The notes: generated by a model from the sequence alone, not told the origin. Positions 34,927 to 44,464 are shown, counted from the stretch's first letter. The stretch is 64,000 nucleotides of DNA from Pseudomonas serbica (GCF_028823535.1 NZ_JAQIYM010000008.1:186001-250000); one strand, 5' to 3'. Numbers and translations are program-made.

Positions 34927-36204
34927 CTATTTCAAAGCCAGGCTGTAGCTGAAAATCAAGCGATTTTCATCGGTGTTGCGCGTGTAATTGGAGCGCTGAG
35001 TCGCGTTCAACCATTGCACTCCGACATTCTTCAGCGGACCGTCCTGCACGACATAGGTTATGTAGGTGTCGCGCTCCCACTCCTGGCCTTCCTGATTCAT
35101 GTTCACCACCCTGGCTTGGTCACCCTGCACATAAACCGTGGTGAACGTCAGCCCAGGCAACCCCGAAGCGGCAAAGTTGTAGTCATAACGCGCGCGCCAG
35201 GAGCGTTCCCTGGCGCGGGAGAAATTACTGACCTGCAACTCCGTGAACAGGTAACTGACCGTGCCGTCAATCAACGGATAGGCTGTATCGCCCCACAGTT
35301 TTTGATACCCGCCACTGATGGTATGACCGTCTATGGAATAGCCGATATTGGTGCTGAGCGTCTGGTTATTGACATGGCCTCCCAGTGCCGCGCCAGCGTC
35401 GCTGCCGTCAAAGTAGCGTAGCTCTCCCAATAGACGACCAGGGCCCAATGGCGTGTTGTATTTGAGGCCCACGAAACCTTGTTGGTAAATGTCCTGGAGT
35501 CGGCCGAAATGCAAACTCGCCAGCACATCCTGGGTGATTTGATAGTCGGCCGCGACAAACTTGAAATCGTCAGAGCGCGCCGCGCTGGCGTACTGTCCGG
35601 ATTGGCTGGTGATTCCCATTTTTTCGAAATCGGTAGAGTCGCGTTGCTTCACATGACTGATATGGCCCAGGTTCAACGTCAGGTTATCGATGGCCTTGCT
35701 GGTCAGTTGCTGGCCTTCAAAAGTCTGGGGGAATAGACGACTGATGTTTGGCTGTATCACCGCTATGCCTGCGGGTTGGAGGCTACCGACGAATAGTTCG
35801 TTGCTGTCCAGGAGGCGCGCCTTGGCCGTCAATCCCAACTTCGAATAGTCATCAGCAGCGCGTTTGGCGTAGGGCTTGCCTGGATCATCGGAAACAGCCT
35901 GGCGCGCCAGTATTCCGGTACCCGAACGCTCAGGCGCCGAGTCAAGTTTGATGCCGAGCATACCGATTGCGTCCAGTCCGAACCCGAGCGGCCCATCGGT
36001 ATAACCGGATTGGTATTTCATAACAAAACCTTGCGCCCACTCCTCGGCCTTGGAGGGCCCCGTGCCGTCTCGGTAATCGCGATTGAAATAGTAGTTTTTG
36101 GTACTGAAATTCAAGCGGCTGTCTTTGAGGAAGTCGGCTTGGGCCAAGGCCGGAAGCGCGGCCACTATGCCCGTCAAGCAGACAACATTCATTCTCGGAG
36201 TCAT
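34927..36204 (-). CDS. OprD-family outer membrane porin (second copy)
   Basis: 425 aa. MTPRMNVVCLTGIVAALPALAQA is the signal peptide, followed by DFLKDSRLNFSTKNYYFNRDYR and EEWAQGFVMKYQSGYT, GFGLDAIGMLGIKLDS, and the C-terminal ENRLIFSYSLALK. It is the same subfamily as the porin at 3.1-4.4 kb but divergent in its loops, so it probably imports another carboxylate. It ends in Lys rather than an aromatic residue, which is slightly unusual for BAM recognition. It lies downstream of the enoyl-CoA hydratase/thiolase genes on the same strand, with a hairpin between, and probably feeds the 36-45 kb pathway. Confidence 0.92.
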   Translation of the reverse strand: MTPRMNVVCLTGIVAALPALAQADFLKDSRLNFSTKNYYFNRDYRDGTGPSKAEEWAQGFVMKYQSGYTDGPLGFGLDAIGMLGIKLDSAPERSGTGILARQAVSDDPGKPYAKRAADDYSKLGLTAKARLLDSNELFVGSLQPAGIAVIQPNISRLFPQTFEGQQLTSKAIDNLTLNLGHISHVKQRDSTDFEKMGITSQSGQYASAARSDDFKFVAADYQITQDVLASLHFGRLQDIYQQGFVGLKYNTPLGPGRLLGELRYFDGSDAGAALGGHVNNQTLSTNIGYSIDGHTISGGYQKLWGDTAYPLIDGTVSYLFTELQVSNFSRARERSWRARYDYNFAASGLPGLTFTTVYVQGDQARVVNMNQEGQEWERDTYITYVVQDGPLKNVGVQWLNATQRSNYTRNTDENRLIFSYSLALK

Positions 36205-36282
36205 GTTTTGTATACCTGTATTTTTGTTATGGGTACGTCGGATATGAATAAACACACTCGGTTTGCAGACGTGCGAAACCGT

Positions 36283-36308
36283 CAGGCCAGATCTGAAGAT
36301 CCGGCCTG
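36283..36308 (-). terminator. Hairpin after the enoyl-CoA hydratase gene
   Basis: CAGGCC-a-GATC-tgaa-GATC-c-GGCCTG dyad with internal mismatch. It lies between the hydratase stop (36337) and the porin start; the following T-run is short, so attenuation rather than full termination is possible. Confidence 0.5.
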
Positions 36309-36336
36309 TTCGCTTTAACAGAGGTCTTATTGCCTA

Positions 36337-37131
36337 TCAGCGATGCCGAAAGACTGGCAATCGTTTCTCAACGAATGCGCGGGCACCTTCTTTCTGATCC
36401 TGAGTCGCGAACAACGAGTGAAACGTGCGACGTTCGAAACCGAGCCCTTCGCTCAATCCGGTTTCATACGCTCGATTCACACACTCTTTAAGGAGCAACA
36501 AACTCGGTAACGAACGCTCGGAAATTTTCTTCGCGATCGCACTGACTTCATCCAGCAACTGCCCCGTGGGCACCACTCTCGATACCAGTCCGATAGCCTC
36601 GGCTTCTTCAGCACCGATCCGACGGCCCGTCAGGCACAGATCCATGGCTTTTGCTTTTCCGACCCAGCGCGATAGACGTTGAGTTCCGCCCGCACCGGGT
36701 ATCAACCCCAGAGATATCTCCGGCAACGCGAAACTGGCGTTGTCCGCGGCCACGATCAAGTCGCACATCATCGCCACTTCGCAGCCTCCGCCCAGCGCAT
36801 AACCGGCCACCGCAGCGATCATGGGCTTACGGCAGCGGGCAATTCGGTCCCATTCGCCGAGAAAATTATTGACGCTGGTTTGCGGGAATTCCTGATCGAG
36901 CGCTTCCAGAATATCTGCCCCCGCAGCGAAAGCCTTGGTGCTGCCGGTCAAGACAATGCAGCCGATGCTTTCGTCTTCTTCAAAACAATCCAGCGCCTGG
37001 GAAATTTCCAGAATCATCTGGGTGTTCAACGCATTCATTGCTTCGGGACGTTCGAGCGTGATCCATCCGACTCGTTCGCTCCGTTTTACGCGCACGTAAT
37101 TCAAAGGGCCTAAGGCCACCCTGTCTCCCAT
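36337..37131 (-). CDS. Enoyl-CoA hydratase
   Basis: 264 aa crotonase with a complete active site: FAAGADILEA, AAVAGYALGGGCEVAMMCDLIVAA (first catalytic Glu) and ASFALPEISLGLIPGAGGTQRLSRWVGKAKAMDLCLTG (second Glu). It is close to the short-chain enoyl-CoA hydratase of FadB/PaaF type. It lies about 37 bp after the thiolase gene and is probably co-transcribed with it. Both carry out the last beta-oxidation steps for the divergent phosphotransferase/ACAD operon. Confidence 0.92.
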   Translation of the reverse strand: MGDRVALGPLNYVRVKRSERVGWITLERPEAMNALNTQMILEISQALDCFEEDESIGCIVLTGSTKAFAAGADILEALDQEFPQTSVNNFLGEWDRIARCRKPMIAAVAGYALGGGCEVAMMCDLIVAADNASFALPEISLGLIPGAGGTQRLSRWVGKAKAMDLCLTGRRIGAEEAEAIGLVSRVVPTGQLLDEVSAIAKKISERSLPSLLLLKECVNRAYETGLSEGLGFERRTFHSLFATQDQKEGARAFVEKRLPVFRHR

Positions 37132-37168
37132 TCCAGTCTCCTGCGTTGATCGGCTGCGTCAGCCGTGC

Positions 37169-38338
37169 TTATCGGGTACGTTCGAGAATGCTGACGTAAT
37201 TGGCCACGGCGGCTCCGCCCATGTTGAAAATTCCGCCCAGCCGCGGTGTATCGGCCAGTTGCAGGCCGGGTGATTCGCCGGCCAGCTGCATGGCAGTCAT
37301 GACGTGCATGGACACTCCGGTCGCGCCGATTGGATGCCCTTTGGCTTTCAAGCCACCGGACAGATTCACCGGTAATCGCCCACCCGGCTCTGTCCATCCT
37401 TCCAGAACGGCTCGGGCGCCCTGACCTGGCGGGGTGAGCCCCATCGCTTCATATTCGATCAGTTCGGCAATCGTGAAACAGTCATGGGTTTCAACGAAAT
37501 CGAGGTCGTCGAGCGCCAGCCCGGCCATGCCCAGCGCAGCTTGCCAGGCCTTGGCAGCGCCCTCGAAGCGGGTGATGTCTCGGCGACTGATTGGCAGGTA
37601 ATCATTGACCTGTGCGAGCGCACGAATGCTGATCACCCGCTCTGTTCGTGCCGCCATGTCGTCGCTGACGAGCACCAACGCCGCAGCCCCGTCAGACACA
37701 AGCGAGCAGTCCGTGCGACGCAACGGAGCAACGACATAAGGGTTGCCGGTGGACACCTGGTGACAGAAGTCCACGTCCAGGTTTTTACGCAAGTGAGCCA
37801 ATGGATTGAGACTGCCATTTCGATGATTTTTTGCCGCGATGTGGGCAAGTGCCAAGGATTGATTGCCATAGCGGGCGAAATACTGCTGGGCGATACCCGC
37901 GAACAACCCGACGAACGATGCCTCGGGGCCGCCCTCCTGGGCTACGTAACTGGCCGAAACCAGCGCCTTGCGCACGACGTCTTCAGCGACCGCAGTCATC
38001 TTCTCGACGCCAACCACCAGAACCACCTTCGCCTGGCCGGACTTGATCAGGCTGGATGCCTGTCTTACCGCTGCCGAACCCGTGGCGCAGGCATTTTCCA
38101 CTCTTGTCGAAGGCTTGTAGCGCAAACCGGGGTCGGCCTGCAGTACCAGCGACGCCGGAAATCCCTGAGGATCCAGCCCCTGGTTGAAGTGCCCGATGAC
38201 AATCTCATCCACATCCCGAGCTTCAAGACCCGCATGTGCCAAAGCGTCCACGGTAACCCGAGTAATCAGCGATTCAAGCGTGTCATTCGCTAGCTTGCCG
38301 AAGGGGGTGTGAGCCCAACCTATGATATTGCCGAGCAT
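37169..38338 (-). CDS. Thiolase-family protein (SCP2-type acetyltransferase)
   Basis: 389 aa. The nucleophilic Cys is in RVENACATGSAAVRQAS (about residue 85) and the His in KGHPIGATGVSMH. The position that usually holds the second catalytic Cys reads GIFNMGGAAVANYV, with Asn in place of Cys, as in a known thiolase subgroup; this may alter the mechanism or indicate synthesis/transfer rather than thiolysis. It differs clearly from the thiolase at 7.1 kb. The 146-bp region upstream, shared with the phosphotransferase gene, carries two direct repeats that look like GntR operators. Confidence 0.88.
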   Translation of the reverse strand: MLGNIIGWAHTPFGKLANDTLESLITRVTVDALAHAGLEARDVDEIVIGHFNQGLDPQGFPASLVLQADPGLRYKPSTRVENACATGSAAVRQASSLIKSGQAKVVLVVGVEKMTAVAEDVVRKALVSASYVAQEGGPEASFVGLFAGIAQQYFARYGNQSLALAHIAAKNHRNGSLNPLAHLRKNLDVDFCHQVSTGNPYVVAPLRRTDCSLVSDGAAALVLVSDDMAARTERVISIRALAQVNDYLPISRRDITRFEGAAKAWQAALGMAGLALDDLDFVETHDCFTIAELIEYEAMGLTPPGQGARAVLEGWTEPGGRLPVNLSGGLKAKGHPIGATGVSMHVMTAMQLAGESPGLQLADTPRLGGIFNMGGAAVANYVSILERTR

Positions 38339-38360
38339 GTCCGCTCTCCGTTAATCGCAT

Positions 38361-38381
38361 TTTCAGTCCGACACTATTCTT
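38361..38381. promoter_or_regulatory. FadR/GntR-type operator, repeat A
   Basis: TTTCAGTCCGACACTATTCT(T): contains the GTC-C-GAC dyad within a TnGTCnGACnA context, as bound by FadR-subfamily GntR proteins. It is repeated 73 bp downstream. Confidence 0.6.
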
Positions 38382-38433
38382 AATCGGTATCGCAAACATG
38401 CGCAACTGGTGATTATATCGCTTGACGTTCATT

Positions 38434-38455
38434 TTTCGGTCCGACAATAATTCTT
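38434..38455. promoter_or_regulatory. FadR/GntR-type operator, repeat B
   Basis: TTTCGGTCCGACAATAATTC(TT), in direct orientation to repeat A with the same flanking bases. It ends 29 bp before the phosphotransferase start. The likely ligand-responsive repressor is the GntR protein at 44.4 kb. Confidence 0.65.
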
Positions 38456-38484
38456 CCAAGCTCAACATCTGGAAGACAGCAGTT

Positions 38485-39591
38485 ATGGTCGAGATCGGAT
38501 TTACTCCCACTGTCCGGCGTCAATATCCCGAGGGCGTTGCACTGAGGCCAGAGTTGGCAAGCCAGGCGCTTGATTGGCCAACCATCGAACGCTATCTCGC
38601 TGGCCATCGTTTGCAGATGGATCCCGGGGTCGCTCCTCGACAATTGTCGGGGGGGCTGGCGAACCTGAATTTCCTGGTTCGCATCAACCACAATTGGATG
38701 GTGCTGCGTCGCCCTCCAGCCGGTCCGTTACCGCCGGGCGCTAACGATATGCAGCGTGAGCACCGGATCCTTTCTCGACTCTGGAGAACATTCGCACTGG
38801 CTCCGCGCAGCCATCACTTCTGTTCTGATGCCGCCATCGCCGGTGCGCCGTTTCTTTTGATCGACTATCGCGCCGGACTTTCTTTGCGCGGGGACAGCAT
38901 CCAGCCACTGCCTGCGACCGAAAACACAGGCCATCAACTGTCAAATATGCTGGTGGAAACGCTCGCGCAATTGCATGCGGTCGACCTCGCCAGTGTTGGG
39001 CTGGAAGCGCTCGGTCACCCGCAAGGCTTCTTCAGGCGCAATACGCTTGGCTGGATCAAGCGCGCGCAATTGATTGCCAATGGCAGCTTGAGCTGCCCTG
39101 CCCAAACCCTCGCTCAATGGCTGACCGATGCCCCCGACCCTGCAGCGGGCAAACCGGTTTTGCTGCACAACGATTTCAAGCTGGACAACATTCTGATTGA
39201 TCCGCAAACCCTGCAGCCCCGCGCCATCGTTGACTGGGACATGGGCACCCAGGGTGATGCGCTGTTCGATCTGGCCACGCTCCTGAGCTATTGGAGCGAA
39301 CCGGACGATCCTTCCTGCATGCACCGTCTGGCGCAAATGCCGACTTTGCAACCGGGCTTTGCAAATCGTGAAGCCGTCGCTAATACCTACAGCGCGTTGA
39401 CCGGACGCGGCCTGGAAGACTTGAAGCCCTACCGGGTCCTGACGATGTTCAAACTGGCGGTAGTGTTTCAACAACTGCACCGCCGCCACCTGCTCGGTGA
39501 AACCAGAGATCCGCGTTACGCCGACTTCGGCCACCTGGCCGAAGACCTCTTCGAATTCACCCTCACTATCGCCAACGATAAAATCCTCTGA
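38485..39591 (+). CDS. Acyl-CoA-linked phosphotransferase (APH family, LvaA/ACAD10-like)
   Basis: 368 aa kinase-like protein of the aminoglycoside phosphotransferase fold. LSGGLANLNFLVRIN is the nucleotide loop, MVLRRPPAGPLPPGANDMQREHRIL is the ACAD10/11-type signature, LLHNDFKLDNILID is the catalytic loop (His-x-Asp) and DWDMGTQGDALFDLA the metal loop. Relatives phosphorylate the hydroxyl of 4-hydroxyacyl-CoA, so that the partner acyl-CoA dehydrogenase can remove it as phosphate (LvaA in P. putida levulinate use; ACAD10/11 in animals). The gene directly downstream is such a dehydrogenase. ATG 38485 gives the conserved N-terminus; no LvaB-like small subunit is visible. Confidence 0.85.
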   Translation: MVEIGFTPTVRRQYPEGVALRPELASQALDWPTIERYLAGHRLQMDPGVAPRQLSGGLANLNFLVRINHNWMVLRRPPAGPLPPGANDMQREHRILSRLWRTFALAPRSHHFCSDAAIAGAPFLLIDYRAGLSLRGDSIQPLPATENTGHQLSNMLVETLAQLHAVDLASVGLEALGHPQGFFRRNTLGWIKRAQLIANGSLSCPAQTLAQWLTDAPDPAAGKPVLLHNDFKLDNILIDPQTLQPRAIVDWDMGTQGDALFDLATLLSYWSEPDDPSCMHRLAQMPTLQPGFANREAVANTYSALTGRGLEDLKPYRVLTMFKLAVVFQQLHRRHLLGETRDPRYADFGHLAEDLFEFTLTIANDKIL

Positions 39592-39601
39592 GGACGTTGC
39601 T

Positions 39602-40777
39602 ATGGACTTCACGCTGCCCGACTCACTCATACAGTTGCGAGACAAGACCCGCACTTTCATTCGAGAGGTGGTCATCCCCTACGAGAAAGACCCGCGGCGC
39701 ACTGCCCATGGGCCCAGCGACGAGTTGCGCAGTGAGCTGATCGCGCATGCCCGCGAAACAGGCTTGCTGAGCCCCCATGTTGACACTTCTTTGGGTGGCC
39801 TTGGTTTGCCGCACATTGGCCGCGCCGTGATTTTCGAAGCGGCGGGTTACTCGATGCTGGGGCCCGTGGCGTTGAACTGTGCCGCGCCCGATGAGGGCAA
39901 CATGCATTTGATGCAAACGGTCGCGTCCACCGAGCAAAAGGAACGCTGGTTAAAGCCTTTGGCAGAAGGCAAAACACGTTCTTGCTTTTGTATGACCGAA
40001 CCTTCACCGGGGGCTGGCTCTGATCCGACACTGCTCAAGACCACGGCAATCAACGACGGCGACGATTTCGTCATCAATGGTCGTAAATGGCTGATCACCG
40101 GTGCGGACGGTGCGGCGTTCACCATCATCATGGCCCGCACGATCGTGGACGACGTGGATGTCGGTGCCACCATGTTCCTGGTTGACTTGCCCAATCCGGG
40201 TTTTCGCATCGAACGCGCGATGGAGACGCTTGATTCATCGTTCACCGGCGGCCACGCTGAAGTCAGGCTGCAGAACATGCGGGTGTCCAAAGCGGACGTA
40301 CTTGGCGAAATCGGTGAAGGGTTTCGCTACGCACAGGTACGCCTCGTTCCGGCGCGCCTGACCCACTGCATGCGTTGGCTGGGAGCTGCCCAAAGGGCCC
40401 ACGATATCGCTGTGGCCTATGCGCAGAAACGCGAGGCCTTTGGTCAACCCCTCGTCGCTCACGAGGGTATCGGCTTCATGCTGGCCGATAACGAGATCGA
40501 CTTGCACACCACCCGCTTGAGCGTCTGGCACACAGCCTGGTTACTCGATACCGGCGAACGCGCCAGCGCGCAAAGCAGCATGGTCAAAGTGCATGCTTCG
40601 GAGGCCATCTGGCGAATTGTCGATCGTTGCGTACAAGTGCTCGGCGGCATGGGTGTCACTGCCGATACCGAAGTTGAGCGGATCTTTCGCGATGTCCGCG
40701 CATTCCGTATCTATGACGGTCCTTCCGAGGTGCATCGCTGGAGTATCGCTCGTCGTCTGGGGAGGACTGTTCAATGA
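39602..40777 (+). CDS. Acyl-CoA dehydrogenase (LvaC/ACAD10-11-like)
   Basis: 391 aa. Motifs: CMTEPSPGAGSDPTLLKTTA, NGRKWLITGADGAAFTIIMART, RYAQVRLVPARLTHCMRWLGAA, REAFGQPLVAHEGIGFMLADNEID, VLGGMGVTADTEVERIFRDVRAFRIYDGPSEVHRWSIARR. The terminal IYDGPSEVH pattern, with Asp where medium-chain enzymes have the catalytic Glu, is typical of the ACAD10/11 group. It lies 10 bp after the phosphotransferase and overlaps the SDR start by 4 bp. Together they should convert a 4-phosphoacyl-CoA to an enoyl-CoA. Confidence 0.88.
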   Translation: MDFTLPDSLIQLRDKTRTFIREVVIPYEKDPRRTAHGPSDELRSELIAHARETGLLSPHVDTSLGGLGLPHIGRAVIFEAAGYSMLGPVALNCAAPDEGNMHLMQTVASTEQKERWLKPLAEGKTRSCFCMTEPSPGAGSDPTLLKTTAINDGDDFVINGRKWLITGADGAAFTIIMARTIVDDVDVGATMFLVDLPNPGFRIERAMETLDSSFTGGHAEVRLQNMRVSKADVLGEIGEGFRYAQVRLVPARLTHCMRWLGAAQRAHDIAVAYAQKREAFGQPLVAHEGIGFMLADNEIDLHTTRLSVWHTAWLLDTGERASAQSSMVKVHASEAIWRIVDRCVQVLGGMGVTADTEVERIFRDVRAFRIYDGPSEVHRWSIARRLGRTVQ

Positions 40778-41562
40778 ACCAGGCCATTTGTCCCCCTGCG
40801 GCCGTGTTCACAGACCTCGCGGATAAAGTGGTAATCGTCACCGGCGGTGGCCGGGGACTGGGGCGCTCTATTGCCGATGGGTTTGCGAAGCAGGGTTCCA
40901 CCGTGATTCTGGTGGGGCGCAATCTCGAGCAATTGAATATCGCCGCCAGCGAGATTGTTGAGGCCGGTGGCAAAGCCGCTGCTTTTGTGGCTGACATCGC
41001 CGATGAAGACAGCGTGTCAACGCTGAGCAAATCAGTGCATGAAACGTACGGCAAGATCGACGTTCTGGTGAACAACGCGGGCATCAACCCTTGGTACAAG
41101 TCTGCGGAAAAAACCACCCTGCAGGAGTGGCGGCAGATCCTCGACGTCAACCTCACGGGTGTGTTTCTTACGTGCAAGCACGTCGGGCAATTCATGCTCA
41201 ACGCAGGTCAGGGTTCGATCATAAACATCACCTCAGTGGCGGGTCGGGTCGGCTTGGCTAAAACCACCGCCTATTGCGCTGCCAAGGGCGGGGTCGAAAT
41301 GTTGACCCGCCAATTGGCCCTGGAGTGGGCACCTAAAGGCATACGAGTGAATGCCGTTGCACCCGGCTATTTCGCCACTGACCTGACTGAAGGCCTGCGC
41401 ACCCATCCGGTGCTTGGGCGCCGGGTGTTGGATCGCACCCCCATGGGACGTTTCGGCGAGCCACAGGAAATTGTGGGCGCCAGTCTGTTCCTGGCCTCTT
41501 CGGCAGCCACCTATGTCACCGGTCATTCAATGGCCGTTGATGGCGGCTGGACAGCATGCTGA
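40774..41562 (+). CDS. SDR-family dehydrogenase (LvaD-like)
   Basis: 262 aa classical SDR: VIVTGGGRGLGRSIADGF, VLVNNAGINPW, ITSVAGRVGLAKTTAYCAAKGG (Ser, Tyr, Lys) and RVNAVAPGYFATDL. The start overlaps the dehydrogenase stop (ATGA). In the lva operon the SDR acts with the phosphotransferase and acyl-CoA dehydrogenase on the 4-hydroxy/3-hydroxy intermediate; here it may oxidise a hydroxyacyl-CoA. NADP(H) preference is suggested by the Arg after strand 2 (VGRN). Confidence 0.88.
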   Translation: MNQAICPPAAVFTDLADKVVIVTGGGRGLGRSIADGFAKQGSTVILVGRNLEQLNIAASEIVEAGGKAAAFVADIADEDSVSTLSKSVHETYGKIDVLVNNAGINPWYKSAEKTTLQEWRQILDVNLTGVFLTCKHVGQFMLNAGQGSIINITSVAGRVGLAKTTAYCAAKGGVEMLTRQLALEWAPKGIRVNAVAPGYFATDLTEGLRTHPVLGRRVLDRTPMGRFGEPQEIVGASLFLASSAATYVTGHSMAVDGGWTAC

Positions 41563-41576
41563 GCGAGGAATCCACG

Positions 41577-42764
41577 ATGAAACCTGAAGGTATGGCCCTC
41601 GAAGGGTTGAAGATTCTGGACCTGACCCGTTTGTTGCCGGGAGCGTTCTGCACGCAGATGCTGGCCGATCTTGGCGCCGATGTCATCAAGATCGAACAGC
41701 CGCTTACCGGGGATTATAACCGTGCGTTCACGCCACTGAACAAAGTGGAATCAGGATCCTTTCTGCTGCTCAACCGTAACAAGCTAAGCGTCACGCTCAA
41801 CTTGAAAAGCGAACCGGGCAAACAGATCCTCCTCGACCTGGTGCGTGAGGCGGATGTTTTGATCGAGGGTTTCCGTCCCGGGGTCATGCGCCGCCTGGGC
41901 CTGTCCTACGAGACGTTAAATGAGATCAATCCACGCCTGGTCTACTGCGCCATTTCGGGTTACGGCCAGGATGGTCCCGACCATCTGAAAGCCGGGCATG
42001 ATCTTAACTACATGGCTGAGGCAGGTGCTTTGCAACTGTTCGGCAGGGCCGGCGAAGGGCCAATCGTGCCTGGGCTGTCGATCGCCGACGTGGGCGGCGG
42101 CTCACTGATGGCCACCACTGGCATTCTTGCGGCACTGCACGCCCGTCACCGTACCGGGAAGGGCCAACTGGTGGATGTATCGATGCATGACGGGGCGATT
42201 TCCTGGCTGGCGCTGCATGCAGCCGATCTATTGTTTGCGGACATCGAGCCCAGAGGTGGCGAGCGCCCTTTTATCGGCCAGGCCCCTTGCTACAACGTCT
42301 ACCTCTGCGCCGATGGCAAGTATTTCGCGCTGGGGCTGATCGAGCAGCATTTCTGGCTGCGTTTTTGCGAGCATCTGCAATTGGATCAACTCAAGGATGA
42401 ACAATGGCCAACCGGCAACCTCTGCTTGTTGCAAAAGCAAGTGCTGGCCACTTTGTTCGCCACCCGGTCTCGTGATGCCTGGGTCGACACTTTCAAGGGT
42501 ATCGACCTGCCTGTCGGGCCAGTACTCGATATCGCCGAAGCCCTCGAAGCACCGCAGGCGCGTCATAGACACATGCTCCAGCACATTGAACACCCTGTGG
42601 AAGGCTTGATCCCGCAGCTGGGATTTCCGGTCAAGTACTCGATGACACCCTGCTCCCTTAGAAGCCCGCCGCCACTGCTGGGTGAGCACAATGAACGGGT
42701 GCTTGGTCCACTTGGCTACAGCAGCGTGCAACTTGAAGAGTGGCGACGAGCGCAGGTGATCTGA
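41577..42764 (+). CDS. CaiB/BaiF protein, alpha-methylacyl-CoA racemase-like
   Basis: 395 aa. LEGLKILDLTRLLPGAFCTQMLADLGADVIKIEQP starts the family fold. ISGYGQDGPDHLKAGHDLNYMAEAG carries the GHDxNY motif of alpha-methylacyl-CoA racemases (catalytic His and later Asp), unlike the two CoA-transferases in this window. I therefore think it inverts a 2-methylacyl-CoA so that a stereospecific dehydrogenase can act; a CoA-transferase role remains possible. ATG at 41577 follows GAGGA; the upstream ATG at 41556 lacks a site. It follows the SDR by 14 bp. Confidence 0.82.
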   Translation: MKPEGMALEGLKILDLTRLLPGAFCTQMLADLGADVIKIEQPLTGDYNRAFTPLNKVESGSFLLLNRNKLSVTLNLKSEPGKQILLDLVREADVLIEGFRPGVMRRLGLSYETLNEINPRLVYCAISGYGQDGPDHLKAGHDLNYMAEAGALQLFGRAGEGPIVPGLSIADVGGGSLMATTGILAALHARHRTGKGQLVDVSMHDGAISWLALHAADLLFADIEPRGGERPFIGQAPCYNVYLCADGKYFALGLIEQHFWLRFCEHLQLDQLKDEQWPTGNLCLLQKQVLATLFATRSRDAWVDTFKGIDLPVGPVLDIAEALEAPQARHRHMLQHIEHPVEGLIPQLGFPVKYSMTPCSLRSPPPLLGEHNERVLGPLGYSSVQLEEWRRAQVI

Positions 42765-42817
42765 TCCCGCTCAATGCTGCTGACGAACAAGAATAATGAA
42801 GCTCGAGGAGAACAATC

Positions 42818-44464
42818 ATGGCCCGCAATATGGTTCATTACACCCAGACCTACCGGGACTTTCAATGGGCGCTGCCGTCGACTTTTAACTTCGGCACAGA
42901 CGTTGTCGACCGCTACGCGCGTGAAGCCGATGGTCCCGCACTGATCTGGGCCAATGCTGCAGGCGAGGAAATCCACCTATCCTATTCCGACATGTCACGC
43001 CTCACCGACAGGTTCGCTTCGGTGCTGGCCAAACGCGGCATACGCCGGGGCGATCGGGTGTTGATCATGCTCCCGCGCATTCCGGACTGGCAGGTGGCGA
43101 TGGTCGGCTGCCTGAAGTTGGGCGCGATTCCGATCCCTTCCGTTGAAATGCTCACCCGCAAGGACATCAATTACCGCGTCCGTCACGCCGAGGTGCGCGC
43201 CGTGGTAGCCCGGGCTGAACATGCGGAAAAGTTCGTCGATGTGCTGAATGAAGTACCGGTCAGGTTATCGCTGGGAATCGCGCCGGGTTTCGAATCCTTT
43301 GAGAACGCGATGATCGAAGCCGACGGCGCCTTCGAAACCGCCGCGTTGTCTTTGGACGATCCTGCCATTCTGTATTACACCAGTGGCTCCACCGGAGAGC
43401 CCAAAGGCGTGTTGCACCCCGCGCGCAGCCTGTATGCCTGGCGCGAAGCTGCGAAATACTGGCTCGACCTGGATCGCAGCGATGTGATCTGGTGCACCGC
43501 CGACGTCGGTTGGAGCAAGGCCGGTACGTCTATCCTGTTCGGCCCATGGAGCGCCGGAGCCTGCACCTTTTTCTACGATGGCCCGTTTGATCCCGCGCAG
43601 CGCCTGGCTTTACTGGCCAAGTACAACGTCAGCGTCTATTGCGCGCCCGGTACCGAGCTGTTTCGCGTGGTGGATGAAGATGTGGCCAGCTTCGACCTAT
43701 CACGGCTGCGCCACACCGTATCGGCCGGCGAGCGACTCAACGCCTTTGTGGCCGAAAAGTGGCACAAAAAAACCGGCATCCAGGTCATGGAAGCGTTCGG
43801 CCAAACCGAAACGCTCATGACCCTGGCCAACTATGCCTGCATTCCGACCCGTGAAGGTTCGATGGGCTTGCCTTTGCCGGGCAGCGATGTCGACATCATT
43901 GACGCGCAAGGGCGACGACTGCCTAGGGGCAGCGAAGGGGATATCGCGGTGCGCGTCCCCAATCCGCTGCTGATGCTTGGCTACTACAAGGATGAAGCGC
44001 GTACCCGCGAGTCGTATATCGAGGCGGACGGCGAGCGTTGGTTTATCACGGGAGACATCGGAAGCCGAGACGCGGACGGATACTTCTTCTACAGTGGCCG
44101 GCGCGATGATGTCATCAATTCAGCGGGCTACCGCATCGGCCCAACCGAAGTTGAAAACGCCCTGCTCTCTCACCTCAGCGTCCTTGAATGCGCGGTCATT
44201 GGAACGCCACATGAGGAACGGGGTGAAATCGTCAAGGCTTTCGTGATACTGCGTCCTGGTACAAAGCCGAGTGAGGAACTGGTCCGACATCTGAAAGAAC
44301 ACGTCAAACAGATAACCGCTCCCTATAAATATCCACGCGCCATTGAGTTCGTCGACGCGCTGCCCAAGACCCAGACAGGCAAGATCCAGCGCAGCGCACT
44401 CAGGGCACTTGAAAAAAAGAGACTCACCCTTGAAGAACAGTCCATCCATGGCACGTCCTGTTAA
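42818..44464 (+). CDS. Acyl-CoA synthetase (AMP-forming)
   Basis: 548 aa ANL-superfamily ligase that activates a carboxylic acid to acyl-CoA with ATP. P-loop YYTSGSTGEPKGVLH, A5 motif MEAFGQTET, A7 FITGDIG, A8 RRDDVINSAGYRIGPTEVE and the A10 lysine in LPKTQTGKIQR are all intact. The N-terminus NMVHYTQTYRDFQWALPSTFNFGTDVVDRYA resembles medium-chain (ACSM) and LvaE-type ligases. A GAGGAG site precedes the start. It provides the entry step of this operon. Its last 17 bp overlap the GntR gene. Confidence 0.92.
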   Translation: MARNMVHYTQTYRDFQWALPSTFNFGTDVVDRYAREADGPALIWANAAGEEIHLSYSDMSRLTDRFASVLAKRGIRRGDRVLIMLPRIPDWQVAMVGCLKLGAIPIPSVEMLTRKDINYRVRHAEVRAVVARAEHAEKFVDVLNEVPVRLSLGIAPGFESFENAMIEADGAFETAALSLDDPAILYYTSGSTGEPKGVLHPARSLYAWREAAKYWLDLDRSDVIWCTADVGWSKAGTSILFGPWSAGACTFFYDGPFDPAQRLALLAKYNVSVYCAPGTELFRVVDEDVASFDLSRLRHTVSAGERLNAFVAEKWHKKTGIQVMEAFGQTETLMTLANYACIPTREGSMGLPLPGSDVDIIDAQGRRLPRGSEGDIAVRVPNPLLMLGYYKDEARTRESYIEADGERWFITGDIGSRDADGYFFYSGRRDDVINSAGYRIGPTEVENALLSHLSVLECAVIGTPHEERGEIVKAFVILRPGTKPSEELVRHLKEHVKQITAPYKYPRAIEFVDALPKTQTGKIQRSALRALEKKRLTLEEQSIHGTSC

